Assembly (NCBI GenBank): GCA_045047085.1
Contig: JASFYT010000055.1
Coordinates: 29,951-93,950 of the forward strand
DNA from: GCA-2401155 sp045047085
GTDB lineage: Bacteria; Pseudomonadota; Alphaproteobacteria; Rhizobiales; Rhizobiaceae
Reading direction: 5' to 3'
Length of the DNA stretch: 64,000 nt
The notes under the pieces were generated by a model that was not told the origin of the DNA, did no database searches, and worked only from the letters and a program-made list of their open reading frames with translations. Shown piece by piece: positions 25,747 to 34,818 of the stretch. Every line of letters starts with the position of its first letter. The stretch's first letter is position 1. The translations under genes were made by a program, and so were the position numbers.

Positions 25747-27288
25747 ATGCGTATCAAATTGATTCCAATATTGCGGACATCTGTATTAGCTTTGGCAATG
25801 CTGGCAATGTCGGTTCCTGCACAATTGGGTGTTGGCAACGCGCAGGCAGCAAAAACATATCTGAAAATTTCCAAAGCGATGATTGGGAAAAGTCAGAATG
25901 TGCGGGTTGGACTGAATAAATCCATCGTGATTGATTTACCAGGGGATGCTCACGATATTCTTGTTGCAGACCCGGGAATTGCTGATGCGATTACAAGGAC
26001 TTCCCGCCGAATCTATATATTCGCCAAACAGGTTGGTGAAACAAATATCTTTATATTCGATGCCCGAGGCAAACAGCTTTTGAGCATTGAACTCTCAATC
26101 GAGAGAGATATTGCGGGCCTTCAAGCGTTTCTGAAAAAATACATTCGTGGGTCGGACATCAAAGTTGAGATCATGAATGACAACGTCATTCTTACCGGAA
26201 CGGTGCCAACCCCCCAAGCTTCGGCAAAAGCCGTCCAGCTTGCAGAGGTCTTTGTTACAGGTGGGGAAGCAACTACCGATAAATATGGCAGTGGAGGTAG
26301 CGTCAATAATGCAGGCGGCGGTACAGTCATTAACTTTGGTTCGGATGAAGAACGTCAAAAAAGCCAGATCGTCAATTTGCTATCGATTGATGGTGAAGAT
26401 CAAGTGATGCTGAAGGTTACAATTGCAGAAATTCAACGTACAATTGTCAAACAACTTGGCATTGATATGGCTTCAAATCTAAGTGCTGGAAACCTGACTT
26501 CTGCTATATTGGGTGATAATCCGTTCTCACTGGGTAAAATCGGATCGAGGTCAGGCACTAGCTTGGGATGGAGCAATGGTACTGGGAAATCTGTGAATGG
26601 GGTCCTAAGAGCTTTGGACCGGGCCGGTGTTATGCGCACCCTTGCTGAACCGACACTCACAGCGATTTCCGGTGAAACAGCTTCGTTTTCAGTTGGTGGG
26701 GATTACAACATCGTCAATGGTAAAAGTGATGATGGTGCTGGTGCGATTGAATATAAGTTCAAGGAAGTTCAATACGGTATTTCCCTCGCTTTTAGCCCAG
26801 TCGTGCTTGGGCCTGGACGGATTAGCCTAAAAATTAAAACCGAGGTTTCAGAGCCGACAACTGAGGGAAGCGTTACCACGCCGCGTGGATCAGCTGCTGC
26901 TGCAAGTACTCCTGGAGTTCGCCGCCGTAAGGCGGAGACTACAGTCGAATTGCCTTCCGGGGGTTCAATGGTAATTGCTGGGTTGCTCAAAGATGATGTT
27001 CGTCAAACGGCTGCCGGTTTCCCGGGATTGCGTAATATACCAATTTTGGGAAGTCTGTTCAGAAGCCGGGAATTTCAGCGTTTTGAAACGGAACTCGTGA
27101 TCATTGCGACCCCTTATCTGGTGCGTCCGACTGCTCGGGCCAAGCTTGCCCGCCCGGACGATAATTTCAATGCTGCAAGTGATGGCGCCGCAAATTTTCT
27201 GGGTCGTCTGAACAGGGTCTATGGAACGGTCGAGGGAGATATTCCCGAAGGTCGCTATCACGGCAATGTTGGATTCATCTTTAAGTGA
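25747..27288 (+). CDS. cpaC: Type II/III secretin-like outer-membrane channel CpaC/RcpA
   Basis: A 513-residue outer-membrane secretin of the Tad pilus. A signal peptide (ALAMLAMSVPAQLGVGNAQA) is followed by the pilus N-terminal domain (KSIVIDLPGDAHDILVADPGIADAI), a BON/N1-like domain (DIKVEIMNDNVILTGTVPTPQASAKAVQLAEVF), and the C-terminal secretin core with LAEPTLTAISGETASFSVGG and VPSGG-like ELPSGGSMVIAGLLKDD. The start MRIKLIPIL is chosen; an upstream in-frame ATG (25702) lies inside cpaB. It forms the exit pore with CpaB and the lipoprotein CpaD. Confidence 0.93.
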   Translation: MRIKLIPILRTSVLALAMLAMSVPAQLGVGNAQAAKTYLKISKAMIGKSQNVRVGLNKSIVIDLPGDAHDILVADPGIADAITRTSRRIYIFAKQVGETNIFIFDARGKQLLSIELSIERDIAGLQAFLKKYIRGSDIKVEIMNDNVILTGTVPTPQASAKAVQLAEVFVTGGEATTDKYGSGGSVNNAGGGTVINFGSDEERQKSQIVNLLSIDGEDQVMLKVTIAEIQRTIVKQLGIDMASNLSAGNLTSAILGDNPFSLGKIGSRSGTSLGWSNGTGKSVNGVLRALDRAGVMRTLAEPTLTAISGETASFSVGGDYNIVNGKSDDGAGAIEYKFKEVQYGISLAFSPVVLGPGRISLKIKTEVSEPTTEGSVTTPRGSAAAASTPGVRRRKAETTVELPSGGSMVIAGLLKDDVRQTAAGFPGLRNIPILGSLFRSREFQRFETELVIIATPYLVRPTARAKLARPDDNFNAASDGAANFLGRLNRVYGTVEGDIPEGRYHGNVGFIFK

Positions 27289-27311
27289 TCAAGGGCAATT
27301 GGAGAAATAAA

Positions 27312-28076
27312 ATGTCTATCGTAAAAAACAGAGCCCACAATCCTCAACCGTTGGATGGGATAACCGGGGCAGATAAATTGATCAAGAATACTGGCAGACG
27401 CGCATTCAAAGTGTCATTGCTGATGGCTACGATGCTGGTCGCTGGGTGTTCATCCTTCAACAAGGACCATGTGATGGTTGGTTCAGTTCCAACCGATTAT
27501 CGCACCAAACATCCAATAGTGGTGTCTGACAATGAAGTATATGAGGATCTTGCGCTTTCTGCCAATACACGCAAACTGTCTTTGCGCGGCCGGAACGTGG
27601 TGCGAGATTTTGCATTTCGCTTTAAACGATCCGGGGCACGATCCGTTCGTATTGTAATACCGGTTGGCTCTCGTAACGAGAGAGCGGCGCGACGGGTTCA
27701 ACCGCAGATTTTAAAAGAGTTAGTTTTGGCTGGGGTAAGACAAAGTCAAATTACAACAACAGGTTATCAAGCTTCTGGCCATGGTGATGCGGCTTCTGTG
27801 CGCCTTGTTTATAGTGCGATGACGGCTGCTGTTGCCAGTGAATGTGGTGTTTGGGATGGCGATCTTGGTCGCAGTCCGGAGAACAAAAATTATCGCAATT
27901 TTGGATGTGCCACCCAGAACAATCTGGCTTCGATGGTTGCCAACCCTGCTGATTTGCTTGGCCCAAGGGGAGAATCTGAAATAGACGCTACAAGACGCGA
28001 TAAAGTCATTTCTGATTGGCGCAACGATGGGACAGGCAAAGTTAGCCTGCCAGATGGTTTTAAAGTAAATGAATAA
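27312..28076 (+). CDS. cpaD: Pilus biogenesis lipoprotein CpaD
   Basis: A 254-residue predicted outer-membrane lipoprotein. The lipobox is LLMATMLVAGCSS, with the acylated cysteine near residue 46 after a long, basic N-region. The mature protein contains FRFKRSGARSVRIVIPVGSRNE (CpaD family core) and ends in a conserved GCATQNNLASMVANPADLLGPR segment. CpaD is required for secretin placement and pilus assembly in Caulobacter (family knowledge). It lies between cpaC and cpaE with short gaps and the same direction. The ATG at 27312 follows GGAGAAATAAA. Confidence 0.88.
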   Translation: MSIVKNRAHNPQPLDGITGADKLIKNTGRRAFKVSLLMATMLVAGCSSFNKDHVMVGSVPTDYRTKHPIVVSDNEVYEDLALSANTRKLSLRGRNVVRDFAFRFKRSGARSVRIVIPVGSRNERAARRVQPQILKELVLAGVRQSQITTTGYQASGHGDAASVRLVYSAMTAAVASECGVWDGDLGRSPENKNYRNFGCATQNNLASMVANPADLLGPRGESEIDATRRDKVISDWRNDGTGKVSLPDGFKVNE

Positions 28077-28104
28077 ATATTCAAAAACGCCATAGGAAAA
28101 TGTA

Positions 28105-29403
28105 ATGTCTAATTTAGTTCAAGAAGAAGAGATGGCAATTGATAATTCTGGCGCAGAAGCTGAAAACCAAGGCATTTCCCTGGGTGATGTCAGTGGTATT
28201 CGACCGGTGCCGCGCATAACACTTCAAGCTTTTTGCGAAACAGATCAGGTTGCAGATGTGTTAAATGCAGCGGCTAACGATCGTCGTATGACCAAAGCGC
28301 ATGTGAAGGTGAATATGGGTGGCATTTCAGCTGCCGCAGAATTTTATGAAATTGCGCCGACACCTAATTTGATTGTGGTTGAATCCCAGTTGAACGGTGA
28401 GGAGCTAATGGCTGATCTTGCCCGCCTTGCAAATAATTGTGATGGCGAGACAAAGGTTGTGGTTATCGGTCACAAGAATGATATCACATTGTATCGCCAG
28501 TTAGTTTCCAGTGGTGTTTCCGAATACCTGGTTGCGCCGCTTACTATGGCTGATGTGATGACTACAATTTCGGAGATTTTTGTGAACCCGGATAAGGGTG
28601 CGCTTGGTAAAGTTGTTGCCTTTATTGGTGCCAAGGGCGGTGTTGGTTCTTCAACCATTTGCCACAATGTGGCTTGGGCGATTTCAAACAATTTCAAGAG
28701 CGATGTGATGCTGGCTGATCTGGATCTGGCATTTGGTACAGCAAACATTAATCTGGACCAGGACCCTACTATGGGTATTGCAGATGCGGTGTTCTCGCCC
28801 GATCGTGTGGATGATATTTTATTGGATCGGCTGCTTGCAAAATGTGCAGAGCATTTGAGCTTGCTGGCCGCGCCCTCTACATTGGAACGGACCTATGATT
28901 TTGATCCAAATGCATTCACTAATATTTTGGATGTTGCTCAGAGAAGCACACCGGTTGTAACTGTTGATTTGCCTCATCAGTGGAATGGCTGGACTAAACA
29001 GGTGCTCTCTACCGCAGACGAAGTGGTAATCGTTGCTTGCCCAGAGCTGGCAAATTTGCGCAATACCAAGAACCTTCTCGATACAATAATGGATTTGCGT
29101 CCCAATGATCAGGCTCCTCGTTTGGTGATGAACCAAGTTGGCGTTCCAAAGCGTCCCGAAATTGCAATTCCAGAATTTATCGGACCGTTGGGAATCGAGC
29201 CTTCAGCTATTATTCCGTTTGACCCAGCCTTGTTTGGGACTGCTTCCAATAATGGACAGATGATATCGGAGGCTGATGCAAAGCATCCAACGACAGAAAT
29301 TTTTAATGTTCTTGGTCAGATTTTGACCGGGAAAGCTGAATTAAAGACAGAGAAGAAAAGTGCGCTCGGATTCCTTTCCAAACTGAAACGGAAACGCGGC
29401 TAG
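28105..29403 (+). CDS. cpaE: Pilus assembly/localisation ATPase CpaE/TadZ
   Basis: A 432-residue MinD/ParA-like protein. The N-terminal receiver-like domain (residues about 30-160) is followed by the deviant Walker A AFIGAKGGVGSSTICHNVAWA near 174 and the Walker B-like region DVMLADLDLAFGTANINLDQDP. TadZ/CpaE marks the pole or site where the Tad machine assembles (family knowledge). The KGGVGSST loop has Ser where canonical ParA/MinD has Lys/Thr, which is usual for CpaE. It is within the cpa operon, 28 bp after cpaD. Confidence 0.9.
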   Translation: MSNLVQEEEMAIDNSGAEAENQGISLGDVSGIRPVPRITLQAFCETDQVADVLNAAANDRRMTKAHVKVNMGGISAAAEFYEIAPTPNLIVVESQLNGEELMADLARLANNCDGETKVVVIGHKNDITLYRQLVSSGVSEYLVAPLTMADVMTTISEIFVNPDKGALGKVVAFIGAKGGVGSSTICHNVAWAISNNFKSDVMLADLDLAFGTANINLDQDPTMGIADAVFSPDRVDDILLDRLLAKCAEHLSLLAAPSTLERTYDFDPNAFTNILDVAQRSTPVVTVDLPHQWNGWTKQVLSTADEVVIVACPELANLRNTKNLLDTIMDLRPNDQAPRLVMNQVGVPKRPEIAIPEFIGPLGIEPSAIIPFDPALFGTASNNGQMISEADAKHPTTEIFNVLGQILTGKAELKTEKKSALGFLSKLKRKRG

Positions 29404-29443
29404 AATCTACTTGCAACAGCAATAATGAGTATTGAGGTAACAA

Positions 29444-30949
29444 ATGTTTGGTAAACGCAGTGGCGGAAACGGTGTTGGAAGTCCGGTTGTATCGGATTCT
29501 GTTGGCGATGTTATGGTTCAACAAAGCCCGGAGATTACACCAAGTGCAGGGCCTGCTGATCAACTGGTAAACCCTGTGGTTGAAAAGGCGGTTGGTGCAA
29601 CACCTGAAATGACTACTCCGTCAGCTCCGGCGTCTAAGCCGGTAGACACTGGTGAAAAGAGCGAAGAATATTACGATACAAAAACCAGCGTTTTCTCGGC
29701 GCTGATCGATACGATTGATCTTGGGCAACTTGCCCAGATGGAGAGTGATGTTGCACGTGAAGAAATTCGCGATATCGTCAATGATATCATCTCAATTAAA
29801 AATCTTGCCATGTCGATTGCTGAGCAAGAAGATTTGCTTGAAGATATTTGTAACGATGTGTTGGGATATGGTCCGCTCGAACCGTTGCTGGCTCGCGATG
29901 ATATCTCTGATATTATGATTAATGGTGCAAAAACCTCCTTTATCGAGGTTAATGGTAAGGTCATGCAAGCGCCTGTTCGTTTTCGAGATAACACCCAGTT
30001 GATGAATATCTGCCAACGGATTGTTAGCCAGGTTGGGCGCCGGGTGGATGAATCCAGCCCAATTTGTGATGCGCGTTTGCCGGACGGTTCTCGTGTGAAT
30101 GTTATTGTACCGCCATTGGCAATTGATGGTCCTGCACTGACCATTCGTAAATTTAAGAAGGACAAGCTCACACTTGATCAACTGGTTAAATTTGGTGCGA
30201 TCACGCCTGAAGGGGCGACAATTTTGAAAATCATCGGCAGGGTACGCTGTAATGTGGTGATATCCGGCGGTACGGGCTCGGGTAAAACCACTTTGCTAAA
30301 TTGCTTGAGCGCTTATGCGGATGAGGATGAGCGTATCATAACCTGCGAAGATTCTGCCGAACTGCAATTGCAGCAGCCACATGTTGTCCGTCTTGAAACT
30401 CGCCCACCCAATCTTGAGGGTGAAGGGCAAATTACAATGACTGATCTGGTTAAAAACTGCCTGCGTATGCGCCCTGAGCGAATTATTGTGGGTGAGGTGC
30501 GTGGTCCGGAAGTATTTGATTTGTTACAGGCTATGAATACCGGCCATGATGGTTCCATGGGCACGATCCACTCCAACTCACCGCGTGAGTGCCTGAATCG
30601 TATTGAATCCATGATTGCCATGGGTGGCTTCAGTCTACCTGCCAAAACTGTGCGTGAAATTATTGTTGGTTCAATTGATATTATCGTTCAGGCTGCACGT
30701 TTGCGTGACGGTTCCAGGCGAATTACCCACATTACCGAGGTTCTTGGTCTTGAGGGTGAGGTGATCACTACACAGGATCTGTTTGTCTACAAAATGGATG
30801 GCGAAGACGATGATGGTAATATCATTGGGACACACGTCTCAACGGGTATTGGCCGGCCCAAATTTTGGGAGCGCGCGCGTTATTTCAATGAAGAGATGCG
30901 GTTGGCGGCGGCACTGGATGCGGCTGACCCAGAAAAAACCGGAGTGTAA
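29444..30949 (+). CDS. cpaF: Tad secretion ATPase CpaF/TadA
   Basis: A 501-residue hexameric ATPase of the VirB11/GspE family that powers pilus extension and retraction. The N-terminal 90 residues are disordered and rich in P, S and T. The core has DIMINGAKTSFIEVNGK, Walker A ISGGTGSGKTTLLN near residue 275, the Asp box ITCEDSAELQLQQPHVVRLE near 300, Walker B RPERIIVGEVRGPEVFDLLQAMNTGHDGS near 345, and the His box GTIHSNSPRECLNRIE near 375. Length is normal. It is translated from ATG after a GAGGT site, within the operon. Confidence 0.95.
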   Translation: MFGKRSGGNGVGSPVVSDSVGDVMVQQSPEITPSAGPADQLVNPVVEKAVGATPEMTTPSAPASKPVDTGEKSEEYYDTKTSVFSALIDTIDLGQLAQMESDVAREEIRDIVNDIISIKNLAMSIAEQEDLLEDICNDVLGYGPLEPLLARDDISDIMINGAKTSFIEVNGKVMQAPVRFRDNTQLMNICQRIVSQVGRRVDESSPICDARLPDGSRVNVIVPPLAIDGPALTIRKFKKDKLTLDQLVKFGAITPEGATILKIIGRVRCNVVISGGTGSGKTTLLNCLSAYADEDERIITCEDSAELQLQQPHVVRLETRPPNLEGEGQITMTDLVKNCLRMRPERIIVGEVRGPEVFDLLQAMNTGHDGSMGTIHSNSPRECLNRIESMIAMGGFSLPAKTVREIIVGSIDIIVQAARLRDGSRRITHITEVLGLEGEVITTQDLFVYKMDGEDDDGNIIGTHVSTGIGRPKFWERARYFNEEMRLAAALDAADPEKTGV

Positions 30950-30958
30950 TAATCAAAC

Positions 30959-31960
30959 ATGTTTGGTATTGATTTAAACATCATCGCTTTTGTCGGTCTT
31001 AGCGTTCTTGCCGCTGGTGCCGTTGCGTATACGTTTTTGTTCGACCGAGTGTCCAATGAGAATACGCAGGCAAAACGTATTAAGAGTATTCGCGGCGTCA
31101 ATGAAAATAAAACTTTCAATGCTGACCTTTCCAAGGCCGCGGATTCAGCGAAACGCCGTCAGGTTATGCAAAAATCATTGCAGGAACTTGAAGAAAAAAA
31201 TGGTAAGAAGAGCAAGAAACTTACCCTTAGCCAACAATTCAAACAGGCTGGTTGGAAGATCGACCTGAAGCAGTTTTATTTGGCCAGTGTTTTTTTTGGT
31301 ATCGTTATGGCGGCGGGGGCTTTCATCCTCGGTGCCCCACTCTATGTTATTGGCGCAGCCTGGGTGCTTGGTACTCTTGGGTTGCCGCGCTGGTTTGTTG
31401 GGTTTTCTATCAAACGGCGGATGAAGAAGTTTCTGGAGGAATTCCCCAATTCCGTAGACGTTATTGTTCGTGGTATTAAATCCGGGCTGCCTTTGAATGA
31501 TTGTTTGGCAATTGTCGCAAATGAATCCAAGGAACCAGTCGCAAGCGAATTTCGCAAGATATTGGACACCCAGAAAATGGGTGTGCCAATGACAGAAGCA
31601 ATAATGAAACTTTATCAAAATGTGCCACTTACAGAAGCCAATTTCTTTGGCATTGTGATTTCAATCCAGCAATCGGCGGGTGGTAATCTATCTGAAGCAT
31701 TGGGAAATCTCTCCAATGTTCTGCGTCAGCGCAAAGCCATGAAAGCAAAAATTCAGGCAATGTCTGCCGAGGCTAAAGCTTCCGGTGGTATCATCGGCGC
31801 GCTGCCGATTATCGTGGCCTTTCTGGTGTATTTGACTACGCCGCATTACCTGCTTCCCCTGGTTGAACATCCAACGGGCAATCTTATCCTTTTGGGTTCT
31901 GCTGTATGGATGAGTATGGGCGTTATGGTCATGAAATCCATGATTAACTTTGATTTTTAG
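30959..31960 (+). CDS. tadB: Tad inner-membrane platform protein TadB (CpaG)
   Basis: A 333-residue GspF/T2SF-domain protein. It has one N-terminal helix (IIAFVGLSVLAAGAVAYTFLF), a cytoplasmic stretch, and two helices around 105-145. A T2SF cytoplasmic loop follows with FLEEFPNSVDVIVRGIKSGLPLNDCLAIVANES, then two C-terminal helices. It forms the inner-membrane platform with TadC and couples to the CpaF ATPase. It starts 9 bp after cpaF. Confidence 0.92.
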   Translation: MFGIDLNIIAFVGLSVLAAGAVAYTFLFDRVSNENTQAKRIKSIRGVNENKTFNADLSKAADSAKRRQVMQKSLQELEEKNGKKSKKLTLSQQFKQAGWKIDLKQFYLASVFFGIVMAAGAFILGAPLYVIGAAWVLGTLGLPRWFVGFSIKRRMKKFLEEFPNSVDVIVRGIKSGLPLNDCLAIVANESKEPVASEFRKILDTQKMGVPMTEAIMKLYQNVPLTEANFFGIVISIQQSAGGNLSEALGNLSNVLRQRKAMKAKIQAMSAEAKASGGIIGALPIIVAFLVYLTTPHYLLPLVEHPTGNLILLGSAVWMSMGVMVMKSMINFDF

Positions 31961-31985
31961 AGATGTTGCAAAGAGGGTTTGAACG

Positions 31986-32960
31986 GTGATTAAAGATTTC
32001 GCGATAATATTAACCGATCCAGCTAATTTAATGTCCATGCTGGCGGCAGTTGCAGTATTTGCAACAACGATCACTCTTGCCATGCCGCTTTTGCAGCGTG
32101 ATGAGCTTTCATCGCGTATGAAATCCGCAGCGATTGAGCGTGATCAGATTCGTGCCAGAGAACGCGCCCGCCTTGCCTCTGAAAAGAACAGGGGAAAGCT
32201 GAAGCACGAAAATTCTGGTTTTATGAAGGATATCGTTGAGAAACTTAACTTGCGTAAAGCGCTTGCGGATGAAAATACATTCGCGAATTTGATTACGGCG
32301 GGTTACCGCAAACAGTCACATATTTATGTATTTTTGTTTTTCCGTATTGTATTGCCGCTCATTATGTTGATTGGCGCGAGCATCTATGTTTTTGGCATTT
32401 CAGAAACGCAACGTGCATTCATGATGCAAGTACTGATTGTCATGAGTATCGCTTATGCAGGTTTTTACGCGCCTAATATGTTTGTTAAAAACCAGATCGG
32501 CAAGCGCCAGCTCTCCATTCGCCGGGCATGGCCTGATGCGCTGGATTTGATGTTGATATGTGTTGAATCAGGCATGTCCATTGAGCAGGGTATGCGTAAA
32601 GTAGCAATCGAGATTGGCGGTCAATCGCCGCAACTTGCCGAAGAAATGGTGCTCACCACCGCTGAACTTTCTTATTTGACAGAGCGCCGGCAAGCTTATG
32701 ACAATCTGGCAAATCGTACGGCCCTTGATGGGGTGAAATCCGTTACGATGGCACTCATACAGGCGGAACGGTATGGTACACCTCTGGGTACAGCTTTGCG
32801 TGTGCTGGCTCAGGAAAACCGCGATATGCGAATGCAGGAAGCGGAAAAGAAAGCAGCGGCGTTGCCTCCGAAGCTAACGGTGCCGATGATTGTGTTCTTC
32901 CTGCCAGTGCTTTTTGCAATTATTCTTGGTCCATCTTTCATCCGAATTTCAGAATTGTAA
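31986..32960 (+). CDS. tadC: Tad inner-membrane platform protein TadC (CpaH)
   Basis: A 324-residue GspF-domain membrane protein, paralogous to TadB. The T2SF loop is RRAWPDALDLMLICVESGMSIEQGMRKVAIEIG near residues 177-209 and continues to RTALDGVKSVTMALIQAERYGTPLGTALRVLAQENRDMR. Membrane helices flank it, with the last one at the C-terminus (VPMIVFFLPVLFAIILGPSFI). The start is GTG with an upstream GAGGGTTTG site. It is the last gene of the plus-strand cpa operon and converges on the cysteine-rich hypothetical gene 26 bp later. Confidence 0.92.
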   Translation: MIKDFAIILTDPANLMSMLAAVAVFATTITLAMPLLQRDELSSRMKSAAIERDQIRARERARLASEKNRGKLKHENSGFMKDIVEKLNLRKALADENTFANLITAGYRKQSHIYVFLFFRIVLPLIMLIGASIYVFGISETQRAFMMQVLIVMSIAYAGFYAPNMFVKNQIGKRQLSIRRAWPDALDLMLICVESGMSIEQGMRKVAIEIGGQSPQLAEEMVLTTAELSYLTERRQAYDNLANRTALDGVKSVTMALIQAERYGTPLGTALRVLAQENRDMRMQEAEKKAAALPPKLTVPMIVFFLPVLFAIILGPSFIRISEL

Positions 32961-32986
32961 GAATGGAAAGGGCGGCTTAATAGTCG

Positions 32987-33715
32987 CTAACCCTTGTCTG
33001 AATACTGGAATGGTTTGAGGCAGGCTTTTTGCTTTTCCTCGTCATCTCTCAATTTGATGCACTTTCCTGTGAGCATCATCATCAGTTTTCCCGGAATTTT
33101 TCCACGATAGCCGAGGCATAGGCCTAAGCTGTCGGCATCAAAGGTCTCGACGCACCACGCGTAGATTTTGGTGGGATAATTGGCGCAAATTTTTGCACTT
33201 GCCTTCAATGTGTGCACGCCGCCGCGGTAGCACATATCGGCACGAATGAAACCATGCAGGTTCAACAACGCCCGGTTGGTGCCTTCCTTGATGACGGCGG
33301 CGATTTGCTCTTCAATGACGTCCAGCATTGTTCTGCCTGAGGAGTCTTTCTGGTTCATAATGTTGCTATAAACATCGAGCTTTTTCTCCATCTCAAAATA
33401 GACAACCAATTGCTCAAAAAAAATCATGTTGTTTTCGGGGTCACCTGCAATCATCACAAGCGGAAAGACTGTCTTCAGGTCTTTTACTACCGCGATTTTG
33501 GAATTGTTTGGGCAAGTTGCATTCAAAAACAATTGTTCAATCGAGGTGGCATTATCGGTCGCGAACTGGTTAGCGGCAGCAAATTTTGGTTTGTTTTCCA
33601 ATAGCGAGCAGAATTCAGACTCAATTTTAGTGTCCAGACTGCTTGCTGCTTGTGCTGATGAAAGGGGCACAACAGTTAATAGGGCCATGTAAAGAAGGGC
33701 GAGAGTTTTATGCAT
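32987..33715 (-). CDS. Cysteine-rich secreted protein of unknown function, within the Tad locus
   Basis: A 242-residue protein that I do not recognise. A signal peptide (MHKTLALLYMALLTVVPLSSAQA) indicates export to the periplasm or outside. The mature part has eight cysteines (SEFCSLL, ATCPNN, DMCYRG, KICANY, AWCVET, GLCLGY, GKCIKL, KACLKP), an even number suggesting up to four disulfides. The middle is helical and rich in acidic residues (FEMEKKLDVYSNIMNQ). The start at 33715 gives a clean signal peptide; a longer frame does not. It lies tail-to-tail with tadC and upstream of the tadD 3' end, inside an otherwise complete pilus locus, so an accessory pilus or adhesion role is possible but unproven. 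Confidence 0.7.
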   Translation of the reverse strand: MHKTLALLYMALLTVVPLSSAQAASSLDTKIESEFCSLLENKPKFAAANQFATDNATSIEQLFLNATCPNNSKIAVVKDLKTVFPLVMIAGDPENNMIFFEQLVVYFEMEKKLDVYSNIMNQKDSSGRTMLDVIEEQIAAVIKEGTNRALLNLHGFIRADMCYRGGVHTLKASAKICANYPTKIYAWCVETFDADSLGLCLGYRGKIPGKLMMMLTGKCIKLRDDEEKQKACLKPFQYSDKG

Positions 33716-33908
33716 AGCTAACCTGTATTCTAAATTTCGATGACGAAATTTGATATTTGCAGGTTTTATATGAGTTGGCAAAAGCTATTAGAGACCGACG
33801 GTGCATCTGGTGCTTGGCGGGTTTGGGGGAATTTTAGTAAATACGGGTTATTAGCATATTCCAACGCACAATTATCTGAAAACCGGTTACCACTTTTCAG
33901 ATTGTGCT

Positions 33909-34700
33909 CTAGGTCTTCTTGTCAGATTTCTTAAGCTTCGACCACGCATTTTGTTGTGAGAGCATTTTGCGCAGATAGGCGATGTTTTGCCTAGCATCAG
34001 CTTCCGGCAATTCGCCGCGTGCGATAACTTCAGCCTCTTTGAAACGGCCTTGAAGCCCGACTACCAATGCAAGGTTTTGACGTACGCGGCTGTCGGCGCC
34101 AGGTTTCGAAATTGCTTTTTTCAAATAAGTTTCAGCAGAGCGGGAATCTCCCGCCAAGAGATATGACATGCCTAGATTTGATAGAACAGAAGGTTCGCCC
34201 GGTATGATATCGAGGGCTTTCCGGTACATTAGCCGAGCCTGTTTTGGACGGCCGAGCTGATCTAGAATAGCGCCTTGGGCGGAGAATAATTTCCAGTCCG
34301 GATGGTCTGGCCGCTGGGCGCGTTCAATAACGCTCAGAGCTTTGGGTAAATTACCGCTGGAGGCCAGCGCTTTGCCGTAGGCTGAGAGGACTTGATTATC
34401 TTCTGGATGGAAAATTACCACCTGTTGCATAACGGCCAGTGCTTGATCGTCGCGGCCGACCATGCGCAGGGCACTGGCATAATTCAGGCCTGTTTGTTTG
34501 TCTTTTGGACGTTTGGTGTACTGATTACCCAGTTGGCGAACTGCCCCACTGAGTTCTGAAACGCTCATTTGATCAAGTGCTTTGCCGCCTCGACTAACTG
34601 AACCGGTATGGCTTGGGTCGGTGGCACAGGCTGAAAGCAGCAGGCTTGCCGTTAGCGCCAACGCCGAAAATAATTTGGAACCCTGAAATTTGGTGTTCAT
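33909..34700 (-). CDS. tadD: TPR lipoprotein TadD (pilus assembly)
   Basis: A 263-residue predicted lipoprotein. A signal with lipobox (ALTASLLLSACATD) is followed by tetratricopeptide repeats from about residue 55 to 230, such as LNYASALRMVGRDDQALAVMQQVVIFHPEDNQVLSAYGKALASSGNLPKALSVIERA and the following repeats. TadD is a periplasmic, outer-membrane-attached pilotin-like factor of the Tad system. The start at 34700 (MNTKFQGSK) is favoured; in-frame ATGs 15 and 33 bp upstream are possible. It is on the opposite strand from cpaB-tadC, with a near-match CtrA box upstream. Confidence 0.85.
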   Translation of the reverse strand: MNTKFQGSKLFSALALTASLLLSACATDPSHTGSVSRGGKALDQMSVSELSGAVRQLGNQYTKRPKDKQTGLNYASALRMVGRDDQALAVMQQVVIFHPEDNQVLSAYGKALASSGNLPKALSVIERAQRPDHPDWKLFSAQGAILDQLGRPKQARLMYRKALDIIPGEPSVLSNLGMSYLLAGDSRSAETYLKKAISKPGADSRVRQNLALVVGLQGRFKEAEVIARGELPEADARQNIAYLRKMLSQQNAWSKLKKSDKKT

Positions 34701-34774
34701 TATTTCGATACCCATGTTCGAATTTGCCTGCAAATCAGGTGAGGACTCTTACACAAATCAATAATCTGTTAACC

Positions 34775-34790
34775 CTAACGGATGGTTAAC
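34775..34790. promoter_or_regulatory. Near-match CtrA-type box between tadD and the aminopeptidase gene
   Basis: CTAACGGATGGTTAAC fits TTAA-N7-TTAAC with one mismatch. It ends 75 bp from the tadD start, overlapping a larger GTTAACC...GGTTAAC inverted repeat. Confidence 0.45.
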
Positions 34791-34818
34791 AAAGGTGAGT
34801 CGGAATGGAGAAGCGGGA

